Assembly (NCBI GenBank): GCA_001931875.2
Contig: MSJH02000626.1
Coordinates: 1 to 64,000, forward strand
Length of the DNA stretch: 64,000 bases
From: Byssochlamys sp. IMV 00236
Taxonomy: Eukaryota > Ascomycota > Eurotiomycetes > Eurotiales > Thermoascaceae
Direction: 5' to 3'
The notes under the pieces were generated by a model that was not told where the DNA came from, ran no database searches, and was given only the letters and a program-made list of their open reading frames with translations. Numbering within the stretch: the stretch's first letter is position 1; each line of letters starts with the position of its first letter. Positions 45,557 through 56,148 of this stretch are shown here, one piece after another. A program made the translations under genes and the position numbers.

Positions 45557-46648
45557 ATGCATAATCTCCGTGATTCACTGCTCAGCCCTTCGCCTCGAGG
45601 CACCCCTCACCTCACCACATCAGAAGCTTTTCAGAGATACCAGGAGGACACGCGTCAGTGTATCGCTCGGGGAGAATTCAAGGAGATTCGGGACGCGGCC
45701 TTCAGTAACCGAACCTGGATCATCACCTCCCGATACTGCGAGGTTGGAGATGGCGTGGATTCCCTCGAAGAGTACATTCATTCTATGTGGTATATGTACT
45801 ACCAGCTCGGTCGCAATATCTCACACGAAACACCCGACCACGAGGGTCTTGTCCTCGACATCGTCCGTATCCAAGGAATGGGGCCGCTGACTCGTCCTGT
45901 GCGAGGAATCTATGGTGTTGATATTGCACGAACCGTCGAAGGCACACTGTGGAACGATCTGCCCTTCTTGGCCACCGACATGACCAACTTCTGGAACAGC
46001 GACTTCCCGACCATGTCAGGTACACACCGACTCAACTTTGCAACTTTCCTGGCCAAGCTGGCATCGACTCGCGTCTGCAAGGATAAGCTGTGCCAGATTG
46101 CCCTCATTCTATTCCGCAATTTGTTTGAGGAGAGACAGGGACTTCGCAGTGGGGAGGAGTTGGATGATGAAGATCCAAAGCGAAGCATGCATCAGCTTGA
46201 AATTTGTCACTTGTTGCCAGCTGCCGTGGCTTGGCTCTACCATACAGGCCCCAATCTTGTTCTACTCTCAGAGGTCTATTGGAACGATTGCCCCAGTATC
46301 GTCAGCAAGGGTGGCACGATGTTCATCGAGTCGGAGCTTGGGCAGCGATCACCCACTGGATTCTCGCCATGGAGATACATGTACTGGCTCAAGCGACTCC
46401 ATGAAATCCAAGAGGAAGCCAAGGAGGCCAAAGAGGATCTCTTAGTAGAGTACGCCACCGATGCCATTGGCTACATGCTCAACCAACTCGAGCAACGAAA
46501 CTCTGAAATCCTAAGGGCATACCAGAACGGTGGAGATGCCTTGCATCAGGAAAAACACCTCCTTTGCCTGAAGAGTCTTTTGAAGGGTGAAGCTACAGAG
46601 AATGAAGACGAAGACTCCATGGATGACTCGAAGGATAGCGCAAAATAA
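45557..46648 (+). CDS. DUF3632-family protein
   Basis: A single exon of 363 residues. It matches the fungal DUF3632 pattern: an N-terminal helix pair, the SLEEYIHSMWYMYYQLGR-like segment, LVLDIVRIQGMGPLTRP, then WNDLPFLATDMTNFW, and a helical C-terminal half with RWLKRLHEI-like sequence. The tail is acidic (NEDEDSMDDSKD). There is no signal peptide or membrane span. The function of DUF3632 proteins is unknown. They are abundant in filamentous ascomycetes, often in many copies. The start is supported by the pyrimidine-rich leader and by the absence of an earlier in-frame ATG. Confidence 0.85.
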   Translation: MHNLRDSLLSPSPRGTPHLTTSEAFQRYQEDTRQCIARGEFKEIRDAAFSNRTWIITSRYCEVGDGVDSLEEYIHSMWYMYYQLGRNISHETPDHEGLVLDIVRIQGMGPLTRPVRGIYGVDIARTVEGTLWNDLPFLATDMTNFWNSDFPTMSGTHRLNFATFLAKLASTRVCKDKLCQIALILFRNLFEERQGLRSGEELDDEDPKRSMHQLEICHLLPAAVAWLYHTGPNLVLLSEVYWNDCPSIVSKGGTMFIESELGQRSPTGFSPWRYMYWLKRLHEIQEEAKEAKEDLLVEYATDAIGYMLNQLEQRNSEILRAYQNGGDALHQEKHLLCLKSLLKGEATENEDEDSMDDSKDSAK

Positions 46649-47305
46649 GTAAGACGCGAAGGGAGGCCTCAAAGTAGATACCAAGGGAGATGTCAGTCAG
46701 ATCTATCTCCTCTCCTTTTCTTAGCTTCTCTCCCACTTTAGTTTCCGAGTCGAATATTATTACTCTTCTTTCTCAATGCAGCCCTTTACATGTCTGCTCT
46801 ATCTTCTAAGGTGTACAAATAAGATACGATTACACCACTTACATGATTCAGATGAAATAAATATGTTCTGGAGTTCTAGTAACTGTCGAACTCCGATTTG
46901 ATCAAACTGTCGGAAAGAATCAATCTCTCGTGTCATATTCGTGACGAACACGGTAGCTACCAGAGCGTCACGCTACGAGCGTAACTCAGCAATAGAAATA
47001 TGGCTCGGATATACTCTGGTTGACAGAAGATACTCAAAAATACCAGGTATTCAATGAGCGATTTTTCGATAAGCACAAATATCCAGCTAGCTAGATACTA
47101 AACGAGTGTGGTCATAGCAAGAATCACAGAAAAGCGAGATACTGGGAATGCAGATCACACATGTATCAACCCAGCATACGCTCAATATTGCTTTTTCCCT
47201 AGCCCCTCTTGACGCGAATTGTAGGCATTGAGAATCACACGGCATCTCACACTTTCTCGTAAGAAGAATGCCCAGGAACAACCATTTGAAATAGTCTTAT
47301 CGCTA
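46649..47305. other. Intergenic, nothing recognised
   Basis: 3' flanks of two convergent genes, the DUF3632 gene (+) and the antifungal-protein-like gene (-). Confidence 0.5.
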
Positions 47306-47713
47306 TCAGGCGTTACAGTTGACCACTCTACTGTAGGAGTCGAATGTGCACTTATGCTTGTCCATCTGGCACTGAAAAGATAAATAACAAGGTTAGCCGA
47401 GCGTCAATATACCTAAGAATAAAAGAGAAAATACCCTTTTGTTGGCGAATTTAGAGGGGCACTTGACATAGTGTGTCTTCCCATTAGCCACGTATCTACA
47501 TTCATTATTCTTTCTGAAACATTGCTAGAGAGTTGTTGTTAGTACTTGGTTTCATTTTCATGTGGGCACGAATTGTATGAATCTCACTCCTGTGTACGTG
47601 ATGTCGGCAGCATCCACGTCTCTTTCAACGATGCCGTCGGACTCGGCATCAATGGGATTGGCAACCGCAGCTATGGCAGCGAACAGGAAAAGGGAAATCT
47701 TGGTGATCTGCAT
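47306..47713 (-). CDS. PAF/AFP-type cysteine-rich antifungal protein precursor
   Basis: Three small exons (47713-47588, 47524-47435, 47371-47306) join in frame to a 93-residue precursor. Both introns are 63 nt, the first with a perfect TACTAAC branch and CTCTAG acceptor. The N-terminus is a signal peptide of the MQIT-K-LFLFAA type seen in Penicillium PAF. An acidic propeptide follows, then a basic mature part starting near residue 41 with Tyr-Thr-Gly. Six cysteines at 44, 51, 64, 73, 80 and 91 are spaced 7-13-9-7-11, almost as in PAF, and imply three disulfides. Such proteins are secreted, very stable and inhibit the growth of other moulds. The longest single frame covers only the signal and pro region, so the gene is easy to miss. 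The target range of this copy is unknown. Confidence 0.9.
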
Positions 47714-48839
47714 GGTGAAAGACTTAGAGCGGTGATCGAGACGATTGGAAAGATGGATCAAATAATCACAGGCGGAACTGGTTTTGATGAGCTTGATATC
47801 TTGTAAATTGGGACATCACGGAGCTGTCTTATATAGGAATCATCCTGATCCCGGCAGAAGAGGTGACAAAACACGATCACCAATTTCAATGCAGTCATCA
47901 TGGAGCTCCAGCCAAGGGATTGTCAAGCTACCCAATGTTGTTTGTTCCATTTCAAGTCCGTTTCGATCTTGACGGCCGTGTCAGACTGATTAGTTAACCT
48001 ACCTAGATCAACATGCTGTACCATAATTGTTGTATGACAACTCGATATTGGTCGTGATTCTACACTACATCCGTGCTTATTCACTGAAGTCCTGCGCATA
48101 AGAATGTAACCATATAGAAAAACGCCCCGGAGAAACCTATAGAATCCCTATCTCATACAAGGTCTAGAGGGCCTAGAGGAGGCAGATGAATAAGAACTGT
48201 GCTCCCCCTATGTCTTAGACACACAGTACATGGCTTGGCCTTCCACCAAATGTGGTCGCCGACTGCAGGTTTCGAACAAGCTACCCAATAAGAGCACTAA
48301 TTTACGCAGTAGAAGATATTCAGCTTATTGGTTGGCTTAACTGTATAGGCGAAGGATCTTGTACCACGTCCAGGAGTAATAACACGTGCAGAATGGTCGG
48401 AGTCTAGAGCCGATCAATACCACTTTGGATCCTACCACTGTACACCTCTAATGATCATTGCCTTCCCTTTTAGGTAGATAAATTGAATCTACAGAGTATA
48501 CTAGTAGTTAGTAGAATAAAATAAGCAGAATCTTAGTCAGAGGGGAAAAGATTTGCTCTACTAAACTAAAGCGTACTACTGTAACAATCATTAGAGAGGT
48601 TTCACGAACTGGGCTGGGCATTGATATGAGGAACCCTGTAATGCATAAGGCATAGATGCGCGGTGATATGTACGTAAAACTTGAATATACGTAACGTAAT
48701 CCACAGCTAAGCTGACCACATGGCCGAGCTGACTATTTTCGCATCAACATTCAACAATCATTATTCAACGCGTTATATATTCACCACTATAGTATTAGTT
48801 ATCCTACGGCGGCCTGGCCAAAGCAGTAAGAAATGCGCT
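47714..48839. promoter_or_regulatory. Upstream region of the antifungal-protein-like gene
   Basis: Contains the TATA box at 47828-47836 and about 1 kb without any recognisable gene. Confidence 0.5.
47828..47836 (-). promoter_or_regulatory. TATA box of the antifungal-protein-like gene
   Basis: TATATAAGA on the minus strand in CTATATAAGA, about 115 bp before the ATG at 47713. A strong match, as expected for a highly expressed secreted product. Confidence 0.6.
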
Positions 48840-49245
48840 GAGCGCTTATGACTAAGTAAGCTAGAATAGTTATAACTAAGTTATGTGATTTTATATATAA
48901 TTGGACCTTATATAGTAGTAAATCCTAATTACCATAAAAAAGAATGTATTATATCTTATAACCCCTAATCCTTAACCCCCTCTAGCAGATCTAGAAGATT
49001 TAGCAGGCTTGGTAGACCTAGTAGAGCTAGTAAAATAGACCTGGGAAAGAAATTATAATAGATTGAGTAGAGCGAATAGAGTTGATCGAGATATAATAGG
49101 TAGATCTAGCAAATTCAAAAGGTTAGCAAATCTGGTACAATAGATAAAAGCTTAAGGGGTATATAAATTAGTAAGTTTAATATTGTTAGTAAACCTAGTA
49201 TTTTAGTAGAGTAAATATAATAAATAAAGCAAGCAGATTAGTAGA
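48840..49245. repeat. AT-rich degenerate low-complexity block
   Basis: About 400 bp very rich in A+T and TpA, with many overlapping variants of CTAGTAGA, AGATCTAG and TTAGTA. No open frame of note. It looks like decayed repeat DNA, possibly a RIP-mutated element, but no terminal repeats or transposase remnants are visible. Confidence 0.45.
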
Positions 49246-49987
49246 AGTCATGACTTTTGCATTGGAGGGATGGATCTTGACTCGGAAAGCGGTGCACACA
49301 TCAGGCAAGGAACCCACGCTCGATGAGAGAAGGAATGGAAAGAGGCGAAGACCAGCAGTCACCTGCGCCAGATCAACAACCTATCGCCAGCCAAGTACGC
49401 AGACGCGATGGCTCTATGGATTCCCTACCTAGATATCACATCAAGCTTGCCTACCAACGCACGGTGGAAGCTGTCGCACGATCCAAAGGAACCGAGGATA
49501 GGGCAAGAGGAGGATTCGATCCAGTCGCCATCCTAGATCCATCGAAAGGCATCATGGGAAGTAATATTCGCTTTGCTCCCCCACGCAAGAGGCGGTCACC
49601 AATGATATTCCTAACCAGGTAAACTCGGTACCGTGTTGGGAATCAGCATCAACAAACTTCGCCGTCATCGTCATCTTCGTATCATCATTGCCACAAGCCA
49701 CGAATATATGAGAGGGCTAAATCCAGCCTTGTCTCTGTTGTTCTGTGTTGAGTTTTGAAGATTATCATACCCCGATACAAGGTCGTTCTTCAGTGAGTGT
49801 GGTAAGTTTTCTTTCCTTATATACTTGATTTTGTCTCGAAATATATACTTCACAACAAAACAAAAACTAAAGAAGCAGCGAATAATTAACATAGCTGAAT
49901 AGGAACATCTTATCAAGAGCCTCTTATCATCATCAAACTAAATCCTCCCCGAATACTTTCATATACACAGAAACCTAAATATCCAAA
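49246..49987. other. Intergenic; GC-normal block of unknown nature
   Basis: Right after the AT-rich block, 49250-49620 returns to normal composition, with two overlapping plus frames of 60 and 99 codons. Neither resembles a known protein. It could be a broken gene edge or non-coding. The remainder is the leader of the gene at 49988. Confidence 0.35.
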
Positions 49988-50287
49988 ATGCCAGCTTCCA
50001 AGACCGAAACGGCGATTCGATTCCCCGAAGCCCAGGATCAGAAGCGCCGGATCCGTAACACCACTCAGGACCGCAAGGCCGTCGACAGAAAGAAGGCAGA
50101 AGCCAGCTCAGGCCGAAATCGCTCTCAAGACGTTACGGCATGGCCGGTCGAAGAACTCCTCGAGACCGGAATGGATATAAATGGAAACCCAGTCCCGGAT
50201 CCTGCCTCGTATCGTGATGGGAACCGCGCGAGGAAGAGTAAGGGAGAGGAGGATGTGGATGTTTACGATGCTATGAATGCAGATTAA
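49988..50287 (+). CDS. Small hydrophilic protein, function unknown
   Basis: A single exon of 99 residues with an A-rich start context. The composition is extreme: Arg, Lys, Asp, Glu, Gln, Ser and Asn dominate, with no cysteine and no hydrophobic segment, so the protein is likely disordered. A short segment around AWPVEELLETGMDINGNPVPDP is the only part with ordered character. It ends with an acidic tail. I recognise no family. The coding-like composition and clean start support a real gene more than chance. Confidence 0.6.
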   Translation: MPASKTETAIRFPEAQDQKRRIRNTTQDRKAVDRKKAEASSGRNRSQDVTAWPVEELLETGMDINGNPVPDPASYRDGNRARKSKGEEDVDVYDAMNAD

Positions 50288-50969
50288 GGGGATTTAAGGT
50301 ATGGCATGATGAAAGGAATGTATATTAGCAGGGGGATGGTAGTGAATGACATGAAATTGCATAGCTAAATCGTCTTGTCGATAGGCAATGAAAATATACT
50401 ACTTAAGTCTACTGATACTTAGCATGATCGTAGCAGAGAAGTAAGTATAGCCTCTTGACCGGACGTCTTAGTCTGATGATCTATATCATATCTCCTGACT
50501 CGTGTATCTGAAGTTGTGGCGCGAAATTACATGCATTCATCTAGTAGTTAAATGCATTTACTGTATTTAAGATAGTCCTTGCGAATTTGGATTTGCACAA
50601 TGAAGTACAACGCATTCCGGAATAGGAAATACGCGCAATAACTCATACCATTTCTTTTGAAGTACCACCAGAGTCCCAGGAATTACCTCAAAACGAGGAA
50701 TCTTGGAAACCCCATACATACGTAATATCCCCGAGAAGCTCTTCCGTAGAAGATAACTGCTACAGACTGGGGACCCAGAAAACAACGCCAGTCGACACAT
50801 CTCAACATGCCGACATCCATGCATGCATAGCCAGGATTGGCTCGCTGAAGAACCACATAATAGGCGTATATCATCCACGCAACCAGGTCACGGACACGAG
50901 GTCTTCTTGACCTGCTAGTGTCGGTGAAGAAAGAAAGACAAGAGAGGAATATAGCAACTAAGGCCCATT
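50288..50969. other. Intergenic, nothing recognised
   Basis: 3' flanks of the convergent small-protein and tma46 genes. A 103-codon minus frame at 50567-50878 has no protein-like features. Confidence 0.5.
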
Positions 50970-52234
50970 TCAGCCGTCACCTTCCTGTACCACAGGCTGG
51001 CTGACAGTCTCGACCGGCCCATCTGGTACGACACCAGCACCGTGAAGCTTGGCAAGCCGTTCTTCTTCCTTCTGTGCACGCAACCGCTCGGTCTCCTTCC
51101 GCAGTGCTTCCAAGTTCCAGGTTTCATTTTCGTTGTCTTCATCTTCGGATTCCTCCTCGCTGCTGTCCTCTGCTTTCCATTTTCCACTTTCGAACATCAT
51201 ACGTCCAGTAGCTTCCTTGGCCTTCCGGGCTTCTTCCTCGGCAGCCTTCTTATCTAGACGCTCCTTCTTCCACTTGGCGAAGGTCTCCGGCGTAACGGGG
51301 GTGAGCTTTCCGGTGAGCTTGTGTCTCTCGGATTCTAGCCAATCCTCCAGCGTAAGTGTTTTGAGAGGCGACTTATCCAGCAGAGCCTTCTCTGCGGCCC
51401 TCTGTTCCTTTGTCTTCAGAACGAAGCTAAATATAGCGTTAGCACGCAGTCAAGCAGACAATAAAATAGCCGAACATACCCCGGTGGCAGACTATGCCGG
51501 TACATGCACTTATCTCCTCCATTTGGACAGGTCCAGAACCAGCCATACTTCTGGTTCTCAACCGCTTCGATAAAGTACTTGCAGACCTTCTCAGTCGTGG
51601 TTCTCGGGTTGCCGTGCTTGCTCAGCACAACGTTCCGTAGCTTCTCCTCGTCCCACTTGTCCATGGTATCGGCCTCCTTCTCCGCCTTCGCATCTCGGTC
51701 ATCGGAGTAGAGATCCTTCTTCGCAGCCTTGCGCTCCACGCTGAGGTCATGGCTGAACTTGCACTTCTTGCCCTTTTCGCAGTTCCCTTGCTTGAAGAAG
51801 ACACACAACACTGTCTTCGGGTCAACACCAAAGGGAACCTTCTGAACTTGCACAGGCTTGAAGAGTTCCGCCGCCTCCTTCTTGGCCTGCTCCGCCGCAG
51901 CCTTTTCCGCTTCACGGCGCGCCTTCTCTGCCTCTTTCCGCTTAGCGTCGATGGACTTGTTGGACTGTGCTTGAGCTTGTAGTTGCGCTATCTGTTTCCG
52001 TGCACTTCCACCTTTTTTCTGTACGATTGGTATGTTAGTTAACGTCCTCCGGGGATGTGCGCCACGAGATGCGGAGTCCACAACGTACATTTTTCATACC
52101 AAAGGTCTATTGCGAAATCAACTGTTAGCCACACTATCCGGATCTAAGATTTCTCCATGATATGGATAGGAACACACCTTATCCTCGACCGTCTTCTTCG
52201 CCTTCTTCGGCTGATCTTGTTTCTTGGGAGGCAT
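50970..52234 (-). CDS. tma46: Tma46 / DFRP1 (ZC3H15-type CCCH zinc-finger protein)
   Basis: Four exons (52234-52178, 52106-52089, 52018-51480, 51426-50970) encode 356 residues. The N-terminus is the family start MPPKKQ...KKTVEDKTFGMKNKKG, split by three exons, one being an 18-nt microexon that codes TFGMKN. A basic coiled coil (about 40-70) precedes the first CCCH finger (C-x8-C-x5-C-x3-H in [19 protein letters not shown]). A second finger lies in the [22 protein letters not shown] segment ending CMYRH. The C-terminal part is the DFRP domain, with the acidic [12 protein letters not shown] stretch. In yeast Tma46 binds the GTPase Rbg1 (DRG family) on translating ribosomes. It is cytosolic, ribosome-associated and broadly expressed. 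Confidence 0.93.
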
Positions 52235-52912
52235 GGTGACGGTTTGTACTGTCTTTCGTCAAAACGGAACAACTGCGTCGTAAAAGGCGGCGATCGGTGC
52301 GCCCCGTGTGGTTCAACCCTAACCTCCAGGTGCGGATGAATCTCAGGGCGCGAGAGAATAAATCGCAACAAGAGCTCAGGGCTGGAGAGGGAGCGAGCGT
52401 GGTCGTGTGCTATACAAGAGAAATCGGTATGAAATGAGCGTGGGATGTGGATTTGAACTTGGCAGAATGTCGGTCTCTCCACTGTCCTTGGCGGGGTGTG
52501 GCTGCTGCCCGCAGGCTGTGCGCATAAGGTGGCGGCCTCGTTTCGCGGGCGATCCATCGGTTTCCATCGGCCAGGAACACAGCGAGAACTGCGGGCATCA
52601 GTGCTCCCAGGTGCGTCGCTATACAATTCGCCTTACACTAAAAATCTTAATCCGACGGCCCTTCTCAATGGCTGCAATTACTTACTTCGAACTTCGAAGT
52701 TGTCTGTTGCCACCACAGGAACATTGTCTGGATAATTTAGCGCAGTCCGGGGTACTGAAACCAATGTAATTTGATAATCTGCCACTAGCTTCGCGTCGAG
52801 TAGGACAAAGAGAATTGGGGGTTTCTGTGCATAGCTCCTCCAGTCAATTATATCATTTGTAGTGCACACACAACGCTTGCCATCTACTAACTAGCAATCA
52901 AAAAGACGAATG
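52235..52912. other. Intergenic tma46 / D-amino-acid oxidase
   Basis: Promoter of tma46 and 3' flank of the oxidase. Short shadow frames only. Confidence 0.5.
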
Positions 52913-54087
52913 CTATAGCGATGCAAGCCTTGCATGCAATAGCCTGTTCTCCAGCATTAACAGCGTAACATCTTCAGCAACACCCCAAGAGAGCTCGAAT
53001 CCACGTCCACCTGCTCCGTATGCATGGACAATGGTCTTATTGCTGTCTTTTCCTACTTTCTCGACTTCGATTCTCATTCCTCCTTCTCGGGCTGGTCGGC
53101 GGCCCACGATGTCGCGGATGACATCGAACTTCCCACCACTTTCTGGGGTAAATGGGAACCACTTCGATGCATTTTCCAGCAGCTGAGCTCTCGTCTCCGG
53201 CGACGGATTCGGATCCCAGTCATGCGGCTGCTTAGTACCACCGATGACTGTGCCTCCGTCTAGTGGTCGAGGAATACAAAAGGACCAGGAACCGTCCGCT
53301 AGCTGTCTGGTCAAGGTCACAGAGCAAGGGTTACGGACGAGACACGTCTGTCCTAAGATACTGTCAGAACGAACAACAATCTGAGATCGTACCGAGGAGC
53401 TCGACGCACCTCGAATTATAAAGGACTTCGGATCGTTGAATCCCGTGCCAGAGCAATTGACCACGGTCTTCACATTGCTTGCCAGTTCAAACGCTTCCAG
53501 GAGATTCGTAACTGTATCTTCTTTCGTCTGGCCACCCTTCAAAATAAATTTTCGGAGCAGATGCGCGCAATAAACCGGTGAATTGAGAGTCCAACTCCAA
53601 TAACGCGTTCCCCATTTGACTCCTTCAGGCAACTCATCTCTCGACAGCTCACGGTATCTCTCCAGATGTCCATAAGCAACTTTTCTTGAGGTAGCATCCA
53701 GATACTCAGGAGGAGGAGCCTCCAGGTGTTCAATACCCTCGAGAAATTTAATACTCGAAGCAGGCTCCTCTGCAGCTATGCGCTTGAATCTATCATACGT
53801 GCGCCGGCATTGGTCTGCCTCACGGATGGCTTGTGCGGAAGTACCAGGGGATGGACGATAATGAGCACCAGCCCAAGGAGAGGTGTAGTTGATAGAAGTG
53901 GTATTGGGGAATTCCCGTGCCACTATCAAGATGGATTGAGATGCAGTCAGATGTTGTTGAATTTGAAGAGCTGTGGATAGACCGACGACCCCCGCGCTAT
54001 TCGCCAGTTAGCGTTTCGAGATGATCTAGGATGAACTGGACAGTACGTAGTTTACCCAATCACGACAATTGTCTCTTTGTCGCCCAT
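52913..54087 (-). CDS. FAD-dependent D-amino-acid oxidase family protein
   Basis: Two exons (54087-54056, 53996-52913) encode 371 residues. The 32-nt first exon ends inside the FAD-binding GxGxxG loop (G11, G13, G16), which only forms after splicing (intron 59 nt, GTAAAC...GCTAAC...AATAG). Family segments are the SPWAGAHYRP start of the substrate domain, VVNCSGTGF, the GRRPAREGGMRIE region with the carboxylate-binding Arg, and HAYGAGGRGFELSWG near the C-terminus, which closes the FAD site. The enzyme oxidises D-amino acids to 2-oxo acids, ammonia and H2O2. Most fungal members are peroxisomal. This one ends Leu-Ala-Ser-Leu, not a standard SKL-type signal, although an Ala-Arg-Leu lies three residues earlier. 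D-aspartate oxidase is an alternative. Confidence 0.88.
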
Positions 54088-54379
54088 TTTATCAATTTCG
54101 TCCGGTTAATGGTAGTCTGAGAAGGATTTAGTTCGGAATGCCAAAGATGTAGATGATCGGCTGTGAGCAATATGCTAAGAGAGGTGGATGCGGGGATTCC
54201 GACTCAGCCTTTCCAGTAAGTACTGAAGTAGTCGCGGGGCTTTCCGCTGTCCGCAGAAACTGACAACAAACAGACGAGACACGATGATATGATTATCGTT
54301 TATACAACGCAGTACTTATCCAATCGTACATGAAAACGTTCTTGCATTTTGCTCACTTTGGTATTTCACGAAACGGAAG

Positions 54380-55275
54380 ATGGCGAGCTCTAATGGCAAC
54401 GAAGCATTTCGTCGTACTCTTCGGCTCTTGGACGATCGTATTTCAAGTGCTGAATATCTTCAGTTCAGCGCCGATGATCTTCAAGAGATGAATTTCATTG
54501 TGCGCCCTGCCTCCTTTGCTCGAACTAGCGAAGATATAGGGCTTGAGTTGTGTTTCTTCATACCAACTACTTCTAACGTTTTATCTGCGCCTGATGAACA
54601 AGACCTTGCGGAGGAGTCCCTGGAGTTCCCTGAATACGATGCAACAAGAGAGGAGAGGTATGGGGAGAAATCATGGGAAAGGGCACGCTCACTCGAACGT
54701 TATTTATCCTGCTGTGTGATCGACTGTGGACTCGACGAGCTGGGATGGAATAGTCTAGAGTACGTGGTCTCTTGTTTACGAATGTTTATTCTCCCTGTTA
54801 ATGTCACCAGTGTCTCCAAATATAAAGTACTTTGGGAGTATAAAATGTCGCAGTGGTATGTCGAATCGGTTTACTGCCACAATTCTTCGAAAAACCCCCA
54901 CGTCAAAGCAACTATGATTTCCGATCACGAGGGTAATGATGGAACATTATTTCGTGGGGAACTCCCAGCTCTGATGAGATTAATGAGAGGACGATTAGCA
55001 ACTAAACCTGTTGCCCATTACTCAAACTCTCCAGTGAGTTATTATTATGACAGGGACTTTATCCAATGCTGATCCTCAAACCTTTATAGGTATTGCTGTT
55101 TTCGATGATGGGCGTACAGCACGTGCGAATACTCCAGGCTTATATGGATCGCTCCATGTTGGTTATACAGAAGAGCAAGCTCTATGACTGTCGACATAAG
55201 AATTCCGGGCTTCTGGATTTCCTTATTGCGTGGTTCCTCAGCAGTCCTACGGGCGAGCTTACATCGAGTAATTGA
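54380..55275 (+). CDS. Uncharacterised protein, two exons
   Basis: Exons 54380-55033 and 55090-55275 encode 279 residues across a 56-nt intron (GTGAGT...TATAG). The intron is supported because it replaces an early stop with a well-formed end: SPVLLFSMMGVQHVRILQAYMDRSMLVIQKSKLYD. The protein is soluble and moderately acidic, without signal peptide or membrane span. The junction sequence resembles a fungal family of unknown function with a central beta-rich part, but I cannot name it. It is divergent from the D-amino-acid oxidase gene, with 292 bp between starts, so co-regulation is possible. Confidence 0.75.
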
Positions 55276-56148
55276 GGGATGCGATATGCTTGTAGCGGCG
55301 AATCTGCGGTAATAATCAACTCTCTTTTTTAGAAGGATTGGAAAATGCCCTCGTTACTAGGATTAGGGCGTATAGAGACTATCTTATTAAATCGATGTTC
55401 ATGTGATTTCTAATATAGGACTAACTGTTGACAATTATTTCCTCTGTCTCGTCTTACTGGCTCCTTCACTGTCCGATCAAAGTCTGCTTTGAGATATCAT
55501 GACATCTCCCCTCTACCAGTGTAACTCAGAAGATAATATAGAGGTCCCCCTTGCGAACAACGAGGAAACGTCTCTAGGTCAAGTTCATCCAGTAGCCTGA
55601 TATTCCGACATCCAAAGACATCTGATAATTGAACCGTGGTTTGTCCGAGTTCATCGATTAGGATTGTGAACAATTTGGCGTTAATTAGAAGAAGCCTTGT
55701 TAGGCTATAGCGACTCTCTCGACATAGCCATGCTACCCCGGGATGCAACCAGAATGCAGAAGCAGAAGACATTTGGCTATATCATACAGCCTTGCTTTCC
55801 GATCGAAGCAGTGTTCTTCGGATACAGAGTTTGAAGTATAGGCAAGTGACCTTTGAAACTCCTCAGATGAGGACTTGAAGTAATATGTGTTTTATGCAGG
55901 GCAAGTGTTAGATACACTTCTTTTTGTTATTTTAGAAATTTTGCGCGTGGTCAAGTAAGTACAGGGACGGGCCATGAATTGGTCCCCTCAGTCGCTACTG
56001 CCTATCCAATAAATAGTAGATAACAGGCGTAGTTAACTACCTAGCGCCCAAGGAATGCTTTTAAGTAACACCACATCTGCCCATCCTTTTTCCAGTGAAA
56101 TTTATACTGTGTCGCATTTCAGTTCACCTTGGCCCTCCATTCGCAAAA
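55276..56148. other. Intergenic, nothing supported
   Basis: A 91-codon minus frame at 55497-55772 begins with ATG but shows no family feature. Otherwise AT-rich DNA with the promoter of the next gene. Confidence 0.45.

Noticed and set aside
48960..48985. CCCCTAATCCTTAACCCC, telomere-like
   Set aside because: Only two imperfect units in AT-rich degenerate DNA, not an interstitial telomere array.
49250..49622. Two overlapping plus frames of 60 and 99 codons
   Set aside because: They use different frames of the same DNA, show no family feature and lack splice support. Kept only as an intergenic note.
55497..55772. 91-codon minus-strand ATG frame
   Set aside because: No family resemblance and too short to separate from chance.
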